Below are positions 15,760-23,625 of a stretch of 64,000 nucleotides of DNA, piece by piece. The translations under genes and the position numbers were made by a program. The stretch is from CAWCON01 sp963797185 (GTDB taxonomy: Bacteria; Patescibacteriota; Saccharimonadia; Saccharimonadales; UBA4665), in assembly GCA_963797185.1 (NCBI GenBank), contig CAWCON010000001.1, positions 1 to 64,000 on the forward strand, in the 5' to 3' direction. How positions within the stretch are numbered: the first letter of the stretch is position 1; every line of letters begins with the position of its first letter. Below the pieces are notes generated by a model. That model did not search any database, had not been told where the DNA came from, and worked only from the letters and a program-made list of their open reading frames with translations.

Positions 15760-16679
15760 ACTTTCGACAAACTTAACAGATAGTACTGCAGTGCTTCATC
15801 GGCATCGATGGTTGCTGTTTTAAGCTTAATATCTAACTCCAATAACGTGGTGACGAGTTTCTGTAGCTCAGACATGCCTAGTCCTCGAGCAATATTGACA
15901 CCCTTTCGCAGTACGAAAGGGCTTATTGATGCTTGTTTGGCAATTTGCTCGATTGACTTCTGGTTGGCAGCCTTAATAAGCACAAGGATATGAAGCTGCC
16001 AGGCGAGCATGGCAATAATTTGAGGCGGTTCAGCACCCATAACTCTTTGCTCGTTGTATAGATTTATGGTTCGTTCCACATTGCCTGAAAAAGCAGCATC
16101 AAGCATGGCAAAAATAGTGCTCTGCGGAGTTGATTCGGTCAATAATTCAATGTTTGCTCTCGAAACAGTTGGTTCATAGAGCAGTAATTTACCAATCTCG
16201 CTCGATAATAACTGCTGATTGCTACCGACACGATCAATCAGAAAACGAGCGTCTTGCAAGGATATGTTCCCGTGATTCTCTTTGGCGGTCGCAACCAGCC
16301 ATTTCACTAGTCCCTCTCCGTCGAGTGGCTGAAATTCACGAAAATCAGTCACCTTTTTAAGGAGAGTATGGTAACTGGAACGCTTATCTAGCTTTGGTTC
16401 AACAATAATAAGCTCCGTTGTTGATGGTAGCTCGGCCAATAACTTTTTAGCTGCCTCGACAAATTGCTTGCTTGCACTCCCATTTTTTAGAACGATCATC
16501 ATTTTAGAAGACAAGAAAGGTAGGCTTTGCAACGAAGCTTGTAGCTTTGCAAAATCTGCTTCCTCTCCATCAAGCTGCTCTAGCGCTAGGTCCCCTTGCT
16601 CCCTAATAAACTCAGCAATCAGCTCGGTCAATACTTGTTGCCGAGCAAAATCATTGATGCCTGTTAGTGTTATAGTCAC
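15756..16679 (-). CDS. holA: DNA polymerase III delta subunit
   Basis: 307 residues from the GTG at 16679, just after the mutM stop; the upstream ATG at 16700 would overlap mutM by 19 bases and add 7 residues. ITLTGINDFARQQVLTELIAEF matches the start of HolA, MMIVLKNGSASKQFVE and LIIVEPKLDKRSSYHTLLKK follow the AAA+-like domain I-II pattern, and the C-terminal helical collar domain contains AMLAWQLHILVLIKAANQKS and SPFVLRKGVNIARGL. Delta opens the beta clamp as part of the clamp loader. As is normal for delta, no complete Walker A is present. It is coupled to mutM. Confidence 0.88.
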   Translation of the reverse strand: MTITLTGINDFARQQVLTELIAEFIREQGDLALEQLDGEEADFAKLQASLQSLPFLSSKMMIVLKNGSASKQFVEAAKKLLAELPSTTELIIVEPKLDKRSSYHTLLKKVTDFREFQPLDGEGLVKWLVATAKENHGNISLQDARFLIDRVGSNQQLLSSEIGKLLLYEPTVSRANIELLTESTPQSTIFAMLDAAFSGNVERTINLYNEQRVMGAEPPQIIAMLAWQLHILVLIKAANQKSIEQIAKQASISPFVLRKGVNIARGLGMSELQKLVTTLLELDIKLKTATIDADEALQYYLLSLSKV

Positions 16680-16681
16680 AA

Positions 16682-17554
16682 TTATTTCCGTTTCTGGCAA
16701 TGAGGACAGATGTGCGTACCACGGCCAGCTACCCTCTGTTTAATAATCACTGAACCGCAACGCGGACAGGTCTGCCCTTCTCGTCTAAAAACTCGCGCAA
16801 AGAGTAAGTAACTACCTTTCTTACCTTCAACATTAATATAATTACGGTCAGTTGAACCACCTTTTTCGATTGACAGTCTTAAGACCGCTCTCAGTTCCTT
16901 GTAAAGAGTTTTGATTGCGCTCGCCGGTAGTTGCCCAACAAGCGTTGTCGGGTGAATTTTCGCACCCCACAAACTTTCGTCAGCATATATATTACCGACT
17001 CCGGCAATGACCGTTTGATCAAGCAAAGCTGCTTTAATGTTTGTCTTAGATCGACGCTGCAGTCTTTTAGCGAAATCCTGCCAAGTGAAATCCTCAGCTA
17101 GCGGTTCCGGCCCCACCTTTTTAAAAAAGTCTATGTTCGGTACTTCACTGGTTGGAAATAACTTTACCCAACCAAACTTTCGTTGATCATTAAAGAACAA
17201 CGTACTCCCATCGGCGAAAAAAAATATTACTCGAGTCGAGGAGTCAGGCAATTCACCTACTAAACTCTTGTTAGGGTGCCCAGCTCCAAAATGATTCGTA
17301 TCATCACGGTAAACAAGCTGCCCTGTCATTTTGAGATGAATGATCAAGCTGTATTTACTATCCAGTTCAATGAGTAAAACTTTCGCCCGTCGCTTAATCG
17401 ATATAATACTAGCACCAAGCAAGAAATTATCGACATCCGCCTGATTATTTGGGAAACTTTTCGTGTTCGTGACTTCAACTCGGGCAATCCGTTTCCCGAT
17501 TATAAATCTTGTGAGACCTATTCTGACTGTCTCAACCTCTGGCAACTCCGGCAT
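16682..17554 (-). CDS. mutM: Formamidopyrimidine-DNA glycosylase
   Basis: 290 residues from the ATG at 17554, which alone gives the required MPELPEVETVR terminus: Pro2 is the Schiff-base nucleophile and Glu3 assists. VLLIELDSKYSLIIHLKMTGQL holds the conserved beta-hairpin region, IKAALLDQTVIAGVGNIYADESLW is the helix-two-turn-helix, and the C-terminal zinc finger has CPRC and CPHC pairs (C-x2-C-x16-C-x2-C). It excises 8-oxoguanine and Fapy lesions. TACAAT (17565-17570) ends 10 nt before the ATG, so the transcript is nearly leaderless. It shares the intergenic space with a divergent DciA-like gene. Confidence 0.95.
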   Translation of the reverse strand: MPELPEVETVRIGLTRFIIGKRIARVEVTNTKSFPNNQADVDNFLLGASIISIKRRAKVLLIELDSKYSLIIHLKMTGQLVYRDDTNHFGAGHPNKSLVGELPDSSTRVIFFFADGSTLFFNDQRKFGWVKLFPTSEVPNIDFFKKVGPEPLAEDFTWQDFAKRLQRRSKTNIKAALLDQTVIAGVGNIYADESLWGAKIHPTTLVGQLPASAIKTLYKELRAVLRLSIEKGGSTDRNYINVEGKKGSYLLFARVFRREGQTCPRCGSVIIKQRVAGRGTHICPHCQKRK

Positions 17555-17564
17555 AGTATACTCA

Positions 17565-17581
17565 ATTGTATCAGTTATAAT
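17565..17581. promoter_or_regulatory. Overlapping divergent -10 elements for mutM and the DciA-like gene
   Basis: On the minus strand TACAAT at 17565-17570 lies 10 nt before the mutM ATG. On the plus strand TATAAT at 17576-17581 lies 7 nt before the ATG at 17589. The two starts are 34 bases apart, so both transcripts must be almost leaderless. No good -35 elements are seen. Confidence 0.5.
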
Positions 17582-17588
17582 GAACTCT

Positions 17589-17828
17589 ATGGACTCCATC
17601 GGTAAGTTGTTACAGCAAAAGAATCTGCAGGAACCCGAGGAAGTAGTCGCAATCAAACAGTTTATCGAGTCAACATTTCATACTTCTGCTGCCGTCACAG
17701 TCAAGACATCGACAATTATCATTACTGCCAGCAGTGCCTCACTCGCCAACGCACTACAGTTACAAACGGTCGCGATACAAAGACTGATCCGTGATAAAAA
17801 AAAGCTAATATTTCGAATCGGTGGCTAA
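17589..17828 (+). CDS. Small DUF721/DciA-like protein
   Basis: 79 residues. After a helical start (MDSIGKLLQQKNLQEPEEVV) the second half (TVKTSTIIITASSASLANALQLQTVAIQRLI, ending LIFRIGG) follows the DUF721 pattern of a beta strand, an alanine-rich 'x-V-x-SSAxA-x-EL' helix and a final strand. DciA is the ancestral loader/operator of the replicative helicase DnaB. It is short for this family, keeping only the KH-like core, and I cannot prove the assignment. The start is supported by TATAAT exactly 7 nt upstream; ATG 17580 is an alternative. Its 3' end overlaps the convergent HAD gene by 4 bases. Confidence 0.55.
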   Translation: MDSIGKLLQQKNLQEPEEVVAIKQFIESTFHTSAAVTVKTSTIIITASSASLANALQLQTVAIQRLIRDKKKLIFRIGG

Positions 17829-18385
17829 ACTTCTAGTAGACGATTAATTGATTGTTCCATCTGTTCAAATGTTTCATAAGTAACGGTGTGAAAACCGAGT
17901 TCAGCGGCAGCGGCCGTATTACTAGCTTTATCATCAATAAAAATGGTTTGATGAGCATTAACGCGTAGCTTCTCTAATAAGTGCTCAAAGATGCGCCGAT
18001 CAGGCTTCATCACGCCCAACTTCGAGGATATGACAATTTCATCAAATATATTCGCCAAATCTAGTTTGAGAATCAACGGCTCTAGGAACTCATGATTAGC
18101 GTTAGTAAGTAATGCCGTCTGATAGTGCTCGTGAAGCTGGGCCACAAAAGCGAGAACGCCGGGATGAATACGTTGAGACTTGTAAAGTTCGATGATCTCG
18201 GACGGCGATTGCCCTGTTTTATCGGCAATACGCTGAATAAAATCCGCCCAATGCATTCTGCCCAAGTTAACATCGCTCGATAACTGAGGAAAAGCACCTT
18301 GGAGATTTTTGTTATTCTTAACCGACTGCCAGTACTCATCTGAGCAGATAATACCAAAGTAATCAAAAATAACCGCTTTAATCAT
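17825..18385 (-). CDS. HAD-superfamily hydrolase (subfamily IA)
   Basis: 186 residues. Motif I is FDYFGIICSD with nucleophile Asp8; the +2 position is Phe rather than Asp, as in the epoxide-hydrolase-like branch of HAD-IA. Motif II is LLTNAN, motif III lies in GVMKPDRRIFEHLLEKL, and motif IV is IFIDDKASNTAAAAELG. The small cap (about residues 15-75) is helical. Substrate unknown; probably a small phosphorylated metabolite. TATACT (18393-18398) ends 7 nt before the ATG; GAAGAGG directly before the ATG is too close to act as a normal ribosome site. Confidence 0.85.
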   Translation of the reverse strand: MIKAVIFDYFGIICSDEYWQSVKNNKNLQGAFPQLSSDVNLGRMHWADFIQRIADKTGQSPSEIIELYKSQRIHPGVLAFVAQLHEHYQTALLTNANHEFLEPLILKLDLANIFDEIVISSKLGVMKPDRRIFEHLLEKLRVNAHQTIFIDDKASNTAAAAELGFHTVTYETFEQMEQSINRLLEV

Positions 18386-18392
18386 CCTCTTC

Positions 18393-18398
18393 AGTATA
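18393..18398 (-). promoter_or_regulatory. -10 of leaderless promoter for the HAD gene
   Basis: TATACT on the minus strand, 7 nt before the ATG at 18385. No convincing -35 at 16-18 bp. Confidence 0.5.
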
Positions 18399-18423
18399 GG
18401 CCGCCTCGAGAATTAGCTTTAAT

Positions 18424-18975
18424 TTATAAGCTAACGTTTGAAGTTACTGTGCCGTAATTGGGAATCTGAGCTTGGAATAAGCTCATAATGAGACCCACAT
18501 CTCCCTGAAACGTTCCTTGACTTCCACAATTCGTCGCCCAGTAGTTTTGAACCGTGCTTGGACCATTGATTATCTCAAAGTTATAAGTGTCACCTTGAGC
18601 ACAAAAACCCCTGTCGTCTGTTAAGTTAGGGTTTGAATTACCGTCAGTAAAGCCTGCCGAGTCAATCGCACGCAGAAAGACGGCATAAGCTGACTCATTG
18701 TTTTGGTATGTTTGTGTGTTGATAATAGTCCCCTGGTAGCCTTGGATAATGTTTATTTGGTTGGCGGTCTGACCAATGGTGACTTGTACTTCTTTGTGAT
18801 TTTGATCAGCTACTACTGGTCCACTAATCGTTATCTGCATAACAGCATTGGTTGTTGCGTAATCGATAAGAGGTTTCTTGGGGGCAACGTTGGAACTGCT
18901 AAAGTTTTTAAGCAGCAGAACAAAGATCAGTACGATTAGCCCTATGCCGATTAAGAAAAGTAGTAAATATCTCAT
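18424..18975 (-). CDS. Membrane-anchored extracytoplasmic hypothetical protein
   Basis: 183 residues. One hydrophobic segment (LLLFLIGIGLIVLIFVLLL, residues 4-22) anchors the protein; the rest is polar, Asn/Gln/Thr-rich and probably extracellular (MQITISGPVVADQNHKEVQV). Two cysteines (in GFCAQGD and ATNCGSQG) could form a disulfide. Not recognised. GAGGATTT gives a reasonable ribosome binding site. It is followed by the HAD gene, which appears to have its own promoter. In monoderm-like CPR cells such proteins sit on the outer face of the cytoplasmic membrane. Confidence 0.65.
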   Translation of the reverse strand: MRYLLLFLIGIGLIVLIFVLLLKNFSSSNVAPKKPLIDYATTNAVMQITISGPVVADQNHKEVQVTIGQTANQINIIQGYQGTIINTQTYQNNESAYAVFLRAIDSAGFTDGNSNPNLTDDRGFCAQGDTYNFEIINGPSTVQNYWATNCGSQGTFQGDVGLIMSLFQAQIPNYGTVTSNVSL

Positions 18976-19169
18976 AAATCCTCACACATATATCTTTCGT
19001 TTAATATAATATCACAAATCGTGTACTTTTACAACAGTTTATCGTATATGTTCGCGCCAAGTCATAAGCTTGTTAATGTTGTCCTAGTAAGACAATTCAT
19101 GGCTTGCCTATCTCGACAAAAACCCGAATAGATACCCAGAAGTAACTGAGTAGTTCTAGAGCTTCGGTT
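18976..19169. other. Intergenic region downstream of polA
   Basis: No convincing ORF or RNA gene. Just after the polA stop on the minus strand, ACCGAA and TTCGGGT (about 19150-19157 and 19120-19126) could pair across a ~30-nt loop before TTTTT, a weak terminator candidate. Near 18985-19010 an A/T-rich stretch (TATTATATT) probably holds the promoter of the downstream gene. Confidence 0.35.
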
Positions 19170-21830
19170 CTACAGCTCTCCCCAGTCTTGACCGATTGAT
19201 ACATCAACGATCAACATAACGGGGAGTTTGTAAATATTCTCCATTGTTTCCTTTAGTAGTGCACCGATCTGAGTAGCCTCAGCTTTTGGACATTCAACTA
19301 GGATTGAGTCATGAATCTGTAGAAGTAGCTCGGCCTTTGGGTATGCGCTGTGAAGTTTCTGGCTGACGGTTACCATGGCCATCTTCATCAGATCCGCTTC
19401 CGTCCCTTGGATTGGCATATTCATTGCTGCACGCTCAGCGGCCGAGCGAACAGCATAATTACTCGATAGGATATCAGGCATAGGACGACGGCGACCAAAC
19501 AACGTTTCAACGTATCCGTCTTTACGGGCTTGTTCTTTAAGTTTGTTTAAGTAATCCAGAAGTGGTTGCCGAAGTGCAAAATAATGCTCAATAAAGTGTA
19601 CTGCCTGTTCCCGAGTCATCCCAGTTGCAACACTTAGACCATGGGGGCTCATACCATAGAGGACTCCAAAGTTAATCACCTTAGCGGCCCGTCGCATTTG
19701 TTTAGTGACATCCTCCGGTTCCCTGCCATACACCTGAGCGGCAGTGGCAGTATGAATATCGGCACCCTCGTTAAACATTTCTATCATGTCCGTATCGTTA
19801 GCAAGCACTGCTGCCAGGCGTAACTCAAACTGCGAATAATCGGCACTTACTAAAGCTTTATTCTTGCCGGCAACAAATGCCGTACGAATCCTTTTACCCA
19901 GTTCAGTCCGAACAGGAATGTTTTGCAAATTGGGATCAGTTGAGCTAAGCCGCCCAGTCTGAGCAATCGTCAAATTAAAGGTGGTATGGAGACGCGAGTG
20001 TTGGTCAACCAATAATGGGAGTGTGTCAACGTACGTATTTTTTAACTTAGTGACTTCTCGGTACTGAGTAATGAGATCAATAATAGGGTGAGCATCTCGT
20101 AATTTATCCAACTCACTAGCGGCAGTGCTGAAACCCGTCTTCCCTTTCTTGATTCCGCCTTTTGGCAAATTGAGCTTTGAGAATAATATCTCAGCAAGCT
20201 GCGATGGGCTGCTGATATTAAACTCCTGCTCGGCGTAGCCGTAAATCTGCTGTTCAAGATCTGATATAAGATCATTAATTTCTAATGAAAACTTCTTTAA
20301 ATAAGCGATATTGAGTTCGATGCCCGAACATTCCATCTCTGCCAGAACCGGGATAACCGGCCACTCGATATTTTTGACCAAATCAGGAAATTGAGGCACC
20401 GCTTTCAACATAGTGTCTTGTTGCTCATATAACTTTCGTAAGATCCACGCAATCTCACCTCCCCGCTCGGCAAACTCTTCATTGGTTAAGTCTTCAAAAA
20501 CTACTGTCTGATAATTCAAATCAGCAATCGCAAGTTCGGTCAGTGTTTGCTCGCGTCGCAGCGAATTGAGGATAAATGCTCCTACCAATACATCGTGCTC
20601 AACCGATGGCAAGGGCAGTCCAAGTTCTATCAGTACTTTCAAAGTAGCTTTAACATCGTAACCAATCACAGACACTTTAGGGGTTAATACGCTCCGCAGA
20701 AAATCGCGCGTGGTTTCAGTTCCGGTTTTTGTAATATCGATGATGAAAGTAGTTTGTGCATTAGGGCTCAATACGATAAACCGGGGATCTTGGCCATGCT
20801 TCCCTGCGCAGCGGGAATGAACGATCACGCTACTACTGGCCGGAAAAGGATGCTTCTTAATATCACTCGCCGAATTAATCATATGAACCGTGGTGGTTGA
20901 CTGGGCTTTGCCGGCTATCGGTGGCAAATCTTGCCCAGTTGCCTGCATTGCTTCAGGCAGTTGCCGAGCAAGCGTCCGGAACTCAAGTTTTTGGAGCAAC
21001 TCCTGGATTTTCTCTGGATCGACTTTACTGCCATCAACTTCTTCCAAGTTAAGCTTCAATGGAGCATCGGTCCAGATAGCCCCAAGCTGTTTACTGAGGT
21101 ACGCCAGCTCTTTTCCCGCTTCAAGTTTTTTTCGCAATGAGTCTTTCACAAGACCTAAGTTGTCATATACCCCATCAAGACTATGAAATTGTTTAAGCAA
21201 TTCGATAGCTGTCTTTTCACCAATACCTGGAACACCCGGAATGTTATCGCTCGCGTCACCTTTCAGAGCTTTAAGGTCTAAGAACTGTTCAACTTTAATG
21301 CCGTACTTGGCTTCAAAAGACTCTGGGCTGTAAAGCTCTATATTTGATAAGCCCTTTTTAAGGGCAAAAACTTTCGTTAACGGACCGACGAGTTGCAAAG
21401 CATCTAAATCACTGGTTACAAGTAACGTTTCAATCCCTTTCTGGTGAGCCTGAACAGCTAATGTCCCCATGAGGTCGTCGGCCTCATAATCGTCCATCTC
21501 ATATAAAGGCCAACCAAAAGCAGCGAGTAGTTCATGCAAAACTGGGATTTGTTCATAAAAATCTGGTGGCGGTGGTTTGCGACCCGCTTTGTATGCGGGA
21601 TAAAGCTGTAATCGTTTGCGGATGTTAGTTTTAGGTTTATCCCAAGCAACAGCCACATAGTCCGGTTTCAGTCGTTTAATAACTTCAAGTGCCATGGTGG
21701 CAAATCCAAAAACACCGCCAGTTGGCGTACCGTCCTTGGTGGCAAGGTTCGGCATTGCATAGTAGCCACGGTAAAAAACCGACTTACCATCAATAATCGC
21801 CAATCGCTTCGGTGACTTCGCCTCACTCAT
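19170..21830 (-). CDS. polA: DNA polymerase I
   Basis: 886 residues in the standard order. The 5'-nuclease/FEN domain (1-290) has IIDGKSVFYRGYYAM, EADDLMGTLA and the H3TH LKALKGDASDNIPGVPGIGEKTA. The middle proofreading-like domain (about 310-490) lacks the DxE metal motif, so proofreading is probably absent, as in Bacillus and Thermus enzymes. The polymerase domain has motif A SADYSQFELRLAAV, motif B RRAAKVINFGVLYGMS and motif C LQIHDSILVE, where the usual HDE is H840-D841-S842. It serves repair and Okazaki-fragment processing. TATACT (21838-21843) ends 7 nt before the ATG, with no Shine-Dalgarno sequence. Confidence 0.96.
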   Translation of the reverse strand: MSEAKSPKRLAIIDGKSVFYRGYYAMPNLATKDGTPTGGVFGFATMALEVIKRLKPDYVAVAWDKPKTNIRKRLQLYPAYKAGRKPPPPDFYEQIPVLHELLAAFGWPLYEMDDYEADDLMGTLAVQAHQKGIETLLVTSDLDALQLVGPLTKVFALKKGLSNIELYSPESFEAKYGIKVEQFLDLKALKGDASDNIPGVPGIGEKTAIELLKQFHSLDGVYDNLGLVKDSLRKKLEAGKELAYLSKQLGAIWTDAPLKLNLEEVDGSKVDPEKIQELLQKLEFRTLARQLPEAMQATGQDLPPIAGKAQSTTTVHMINSASDIKKHPFPASSSVIVHSRCAGKHGQDPRFIVLSPNAQTTFIIDITKTGTETTRDFLRSVLTPKVSVIGYDVKATLKVLIELGLPLPSVEHDVLVGAFILNSLRREQTLTELAIADLNYQTVVFEDLTNEEFAERGGEIAWILRKLYEQQDTMLKAVPQFPDLVKNIEWPVIPVLAEMECSGIELNIAYLKKFSLEINDLISDLEQQIYGYAEQEFNISSPSQLAEILFSKLNLPKGGIKKGKTGFSTAASELDKLRDAHPIIDLITQYREVTKLKNTYVDTLPLLVDQHSRLHTTFNLTIAQTGRLSSTDPNLQNIPVRTELGKRIRTAFVAGKNKALVSADYSQFELRLAAVLANDTDMIEMFNEGADIHTATAAQVYGREPEDVTKQMRRAAKVINFGVLYGMSPHGLSVATGMTREQAVHFIEHYFALRQPLLDYLNKLKEQARKDGYVETLFGRRRPMPDILSSNYAVRSAAERAAMNMPIQGTEADLMKMAMVTVSQKLHSAYPKAELLLQIHDSILVECPKAEATQIGALLKETMENIYKLPVMLIVDVSIGQDWGEL

Positions 21831-21837
21831 ACGTCAC

Positions 21838-21843
21838 AGTATA
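21838..21843 (-). promoter_or_regulatory. -10 of leaderless polA promoter
   Basis: TATACT on the minus strand, preceded by GG, exactly 7 nt before the polA ATG. No recognisable -35 at 17-18 bp. Confidence 0.55.
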
Positions 21844-21880
21844 CCGCAACTGACCGCTCTCTGTAGTAAGGGACCGTTTC

Positions 21881-22477
21881 TTAGTTTGATTGTACTAGGC
21901 CGAGGGCATCAGCAACTTGATCGGAAAAAACCTTTAGGTCGTCGCCCTCATTAGTGATGAAGATATCAGCCTCTTTCTTGACGTCGGCCATACTGAGAGT
22001 CGCAGCGTCTCCGGAATGCTGCATTTCAGCCTTCTCCTCGTCCAAAAACTGTTGGTATGATTTACGGTCTTCAGTAGCCCTCATCGCACCACGCTCCGAG
22101 GTGTGCGCTTGAACACGCTGGTAGCGAATTGCTGGGTCAGCATCGAGCCATAGCACCTTGCCATGCAGTTCATGTACCCTCATCACTTCACCTGGGTTAC
22201 GTAGACTTGCTATTGCCAGTCCTAAATAACGGTCGGCTGGTTGCTGTTCATAGATTGCGATCGCCCTATCGATGAGTACTCCGAGCCCAGACTGTCTTCG
22301 CCACTCGGCACTCAACTGACGAAGATTTTCTCGCTCAATCGGTAGCCCCCGCCGAACTAATTCCTCTCGCAATATATCTGTTACCGAGATAAATAGGAAT
22401 TTGTAGTTATCGGCAAGGACTTGACCGACAGTATCCTTACCTGAGCCATTTGTACCAGCAATACCAATAAGTTGCAT
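21881..22477 (-). CDS. P-loop kinase related to dephospho-CoA/nucleoside kinases
   Basis: 198 residues from the ATG at 22477, giving MQLIGIAGTNGSGKDTVGQVL with Walker A GTNGSGKDT. The SVTDILREELVRRGLPIERENLR segment resembles the substrate-binding part of dephospho-CoA kinase and of dNMP-kinase-like AAA proteins, and VLWLDADPAIRYQRVQ is the Walker-B-like strand followed by the lid Arg. The last step of CoA synthesis is possible, but a nucleotide kinase role fits as well. It starts 21 bases after the rpoD stop, so it probably belongs to the dnaG-rpoD transcript. Confidence 0.7.
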   Translation of the reverse strand: MQLIGIAGTNGSGKDTVGQVLADNYKFLFISVTDILREELVRRGLPIERENLRQLSAEWRRQSGLGVLIDRAIAIYEQQPADRYLGLAIASLRNPGEVMRVHELHGKVLWLDADPAIRYQRVQAHTSERGAMRATEDRKSYQQFLDEEKAEMQHSGDAATLSMADVKKEADIFITNEGDDLKVFSDQVADALGLVQSN

Positions 22478-22497
22478 ATACATCTATAAGCTATCGA

Positions 22498-23622
22498 TTA
22501 TTTGATGTAGTCGTGTAACTTACGAGCGTCCCTGTGTTTACGCAATTTTGCGAGAGCCTTGGCTTCAATCTGCCTAATGCGCTCTCTGGTAACACTGAAC
22601 TCTTGCCCGACCTCTTCGAGGGTATGCTGCTTACCATCTTCTAAGCCAAAACGTAGCTTAAGTATTTTCTGTTCACGTTCTGTTAAAGCAGCTAACATGT
22701 CTTTTACTTGTTCTTTGAGAAGTTGGTTAGTAGCTGATTCCTCAGGACTGATAGTGTCTTCGTCCTCAATAAAGTCAGACAGAACCGACTCTTCTTCATC
22801 GTCACGGATATTGGCATCAAGACTAGAGATATCCTGCTTGATCTTCATGATGTGCTCTACTTTATCAACGTCAATCTCCATTGCTTGGGCAATTTCCTCA
22901 TTGGTTGGTTCACGGTTTAACTCTTGGGTCAGCCGCCTTTGGGTGCGGAGTAGCTTGTTAATCGTTTCTACCATGTGAACCGGAATACGAATTGTTCGCG
23001 CCTGATCAGCGATAGCTCGAGTAATTGCTTGGCGAATCCACCATGTAGCATAAGTCGAAAACTTAAATCCCTTATCTGGGTCAAATTTCTCCACGGCTCG
23101 CAGTAAACCCGTATTGCCTTCTTGAATCAAATCAAGAAGATCAAGTCCTCGCCCAACATAACGCTTCGCGATTGACACAACCAATCGTAGGTTAGCAACC
23201 GCCATTTTGTCTTTCGCGTCTTTGTCACCAGCCACAACCCGTTTCGCTAGAGCAAGCTCCTCTTCAGCTGAGAGTAGCGGAATTTGGCCAATTTCTCTTA
23301 GAAATAACCGAACAGAGTCATCGGCAATATCATCAAGATAGGTATGGTCGTCAATTACTACCTCTTCGTTGTCTTCAGCAGCCCACTCATCCGAAAAATC
23401 TTCGGTTGTTGGCTCAAGAGCGATAATATCAACGTTCGTATCAGCCAGCTCCGTGTATAAGCTGTCCAGCAACTCTACATTTTCTGGTTTATCAGGGATG
23501 GCATCGAGAATTTCACGCTGATCAATATGCCCTTCTCGCTTGGCTTTATCAATTAGTTGCCGTTTTGTCTGTTCTAGATCAGCAGCGGCGTTGTTATTAT
23601 TGGCTATTACATCATCAGCCAT
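22498..23622 (-). CDS. rpoD: Primary RNA polymerase sigma factor (sigma-70)
   Basis: 374 residues with a short region 1.1 (about 1-95), then 1.2 (DDSVRLFLREIGQIPLLSAEEE), region 2 (ANLRLVVSIAKRYVGRG, LLDLIQEGNTGLLRAVEKFD, KFSTYATWWIRQAI), region 3 and region 4 (LTEREQKILKLRFGLEDG, EVGQEFSVTRERIRQIE). Region 2.4 and 4.2 are canonical, so the TTGACA/TATAAT-type promoters seen here are expected. There is no non-conserved insert between 1.2 and 2.1. It starts 3 bases after the dnaG stop, a version of the widespread dnaG-rpoD operon. The name rpoD/sigA is secure by domain structure. Confidence 0.96.
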   Translation of the reverse strand: MADDVIANNNNAAADLEQTKRQLIDKAKREGHIDQREILDAIPDKPENVELLDSLYTELADTNVDIIALEPTTEDFSDEWAAEDNEEVVIDDHTYLDDIADDSVRLFLREIGQIPLLSAEEELALAKRVVAGDKDAKDKMAVANLRLVVSIAKRYVGRGLDLLDLIQEGNTGLLRAVEKFDPDKGFKFSTYATWWIRQAITRAIADQARTIRIPVHMVETINKLLRTQRRLTQELNREPTNEEIAQAMEIDVDKVEHIMKIKQDISSLDANIRDDEEESVLSDFIEDEDTISPEESATNQLLKEQVKDMLAALTEREQKILKLRFGLEDGKQHTLEEVGQEFSVTRERIRQIEAKALAKLRKHRDARKLHDYIK

Positions 23623-23625
23623 ACT

